Assembly (NCBI GenBank): GCA_946886175.1
Contig: CAMPIA010000099.1
Span: 1 to 5,482 of the forward strand
Direction: 5' to 3'
Length of the DNA stretch: 5,482 nt
From: an uncultured Altererythrobacter sp.
GTDB lineage: Bacteria; Pseudomonadota; Alphaproteobacteria; Sphingomonadales; Sphingomonadaceae
The notes under the pieces are model-generated. The model was given only the letters and a program-made list of their open reading frames with translations. It had not been told where the DNA came from and searched no databases. This document shows, in pieces, positions 5,115 to 5,482 of the stretch. How positions within the stretch are numbered: the stretch's first letter is position 1; each line of letters begins with the position of its first letter. Made by a program: the position numbers and the translations under genes.

Positions 5115-5482
5115 ATGTATCAAAAGAATCCCGCGGATCGCATCCTTTTCACTGGCGCATCGGGCGGGCTGGGCCAGGCCCTGGCGCGGCTCTACGCGCA
5201 GCGAGGGGCGGCGCTCAGCCTGTGGGGCCGCGACGCGACCCGGCTCGGCGCCATCGCGGCCGAAGTCCGCGCCGCCGGGGCGGAGGCCACGATACGCAGC
5301 ATCGATCTGACCGACGGCCAGGGCGCGGTGGACGCCCTGCTGGCGGAGGACGAAGCGACGCCGTTCGGGGAGGCCTTGCTGATCGCTGGCGCCGGCGATA
5401 CCCGAGCGGCCGGCGCCGCGGTGGAGGACCCGGCTCTCGTCCTGCGGCTCGCGCAGGTCAATTTCGCCGCGCCCGCCGCGAT
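5115..5482 (+). CDS. SDR-family NAD(P)-dependent oxidoreductase, 3'-truncated
   Basis: The first 122 residues of a short-chain dehydrogenase/reductase; the frame is still open at the window's end. TGASGGLG (residues 13-20) is the Rossmann T-G-x3-G-x-G motif. LWGRD (37-41) follows the second beta strand, and its Arg39 suggests NADP(H). IDLTD (63-67) has the conserved Asp contacting adenine. IAGAGD (90-95) takes the place of the usual N-N-A-G motif, and QVNF (114-117) supplies the helix-4 Asn (N116) of the catalytic tetrad. The Ser and Y-x3-K lie beyond the window. The ATG at 5115 puts the cofactor motif at the normal distance from the N terminus. The only in-frame ATG upstream (5052) meets a stop at once. 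A weak ACGGA (5106-5110) serves as ribosome site. Divergent from the hydroxylase, it may share regulation with it. Substrate unknown; a lipid or capsule sugar is possible. Confidence 0.82.
   Translation, partial: MYQKNPADRILFTGASGGLGQALARLYAQRGAALSLWGRDATRLGAIAAEVRAAGAEATIRSIDLTDGQGAVDALLAEDEATPFGEALLIAGAGDTRAAGAAVEDPALVLRLAQVNFAAPAA

Noticed and set aside
5089..5310. Open frame of 73 codons on the + strand overlapping the start of the SDR
   Set aside because: It is in a different frame from the SDR, ends early and shows no domain. The frame starting at 5115 carries the Rossmann motifs.

Overview
This 5,482-base window is G+C-rich with densely packed genes. It looks like a chromosomal capsule-biosynthesis region of a Gram-negative alphaproteobacterium, most likely of the Sphingomonadales. 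That placement is an inference from three things: the high G+C in coding DNA, a group-2-type (Kdo-linked) capsule gene set with a single-module KpsC, and a neighbouring integral-membrane fatty-acid 2-hydroxylase-like enzyme (2-hydroxy fatty acids are typical of sphingolipid-making sphingomonads). No sequence search was possible, so genus and species are open.

Layout. Bases 1-4367 hold four genes on the + strand. They are a 5'-truncated CMP-Kdo synthetase (kdsB/kpsU type, 1-801), a histidine-phosphatase-family protein (845-1456), a KpsC-type beta-Kdo transferase (1438-3177) and a GT4 glycosyltransferase (3174-4367). The last three overlap one another (by 19 and 4 bases) and the first gap is only 43 bases, so they are probably one transcription and translation unit. 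Convergent to them, 21 bases away, a fatty acid hydroxylase lies on the - strand (4389-5000). A 114-base divergent intergenic region (5001-5114) carries a perfect 8-7-8 palindrome with a TTGACA hexamer. It separates the hydroxylase from a short-chain dehydrogenase (SDR) that starts at 5115 and runs off the window's end.

How the genes fit together. KdsB activates Kdo as CMP-Kdo. KpsC uses CMP-Kdo to build the beta-Kdo linker on a phospholipid acceptor. The GT4 enzyme probably adds a sugar to the linker or to the capsule chain. The phosphatase-like protein is an unexplained but embedded partner. The hydroxylase and SDR form a separate, divergently transcribed pair, possibly concerned with lipid modification.

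Most notable points: KpsC has one intact Kdo-transferase module preceded by what looks like a shortened, degenerate copy of a module. The phosphatase-like protein has Ser-Asn where the second catalytic His is expected. KdsB lacks the usual H-x-S-G-T-D-R-like segment. The divergent intergenic region contains a strong operator-like palindrome. I found no RNA genes, insertion sequences, CRISPR arrays or wholly unknown multi-gene system.
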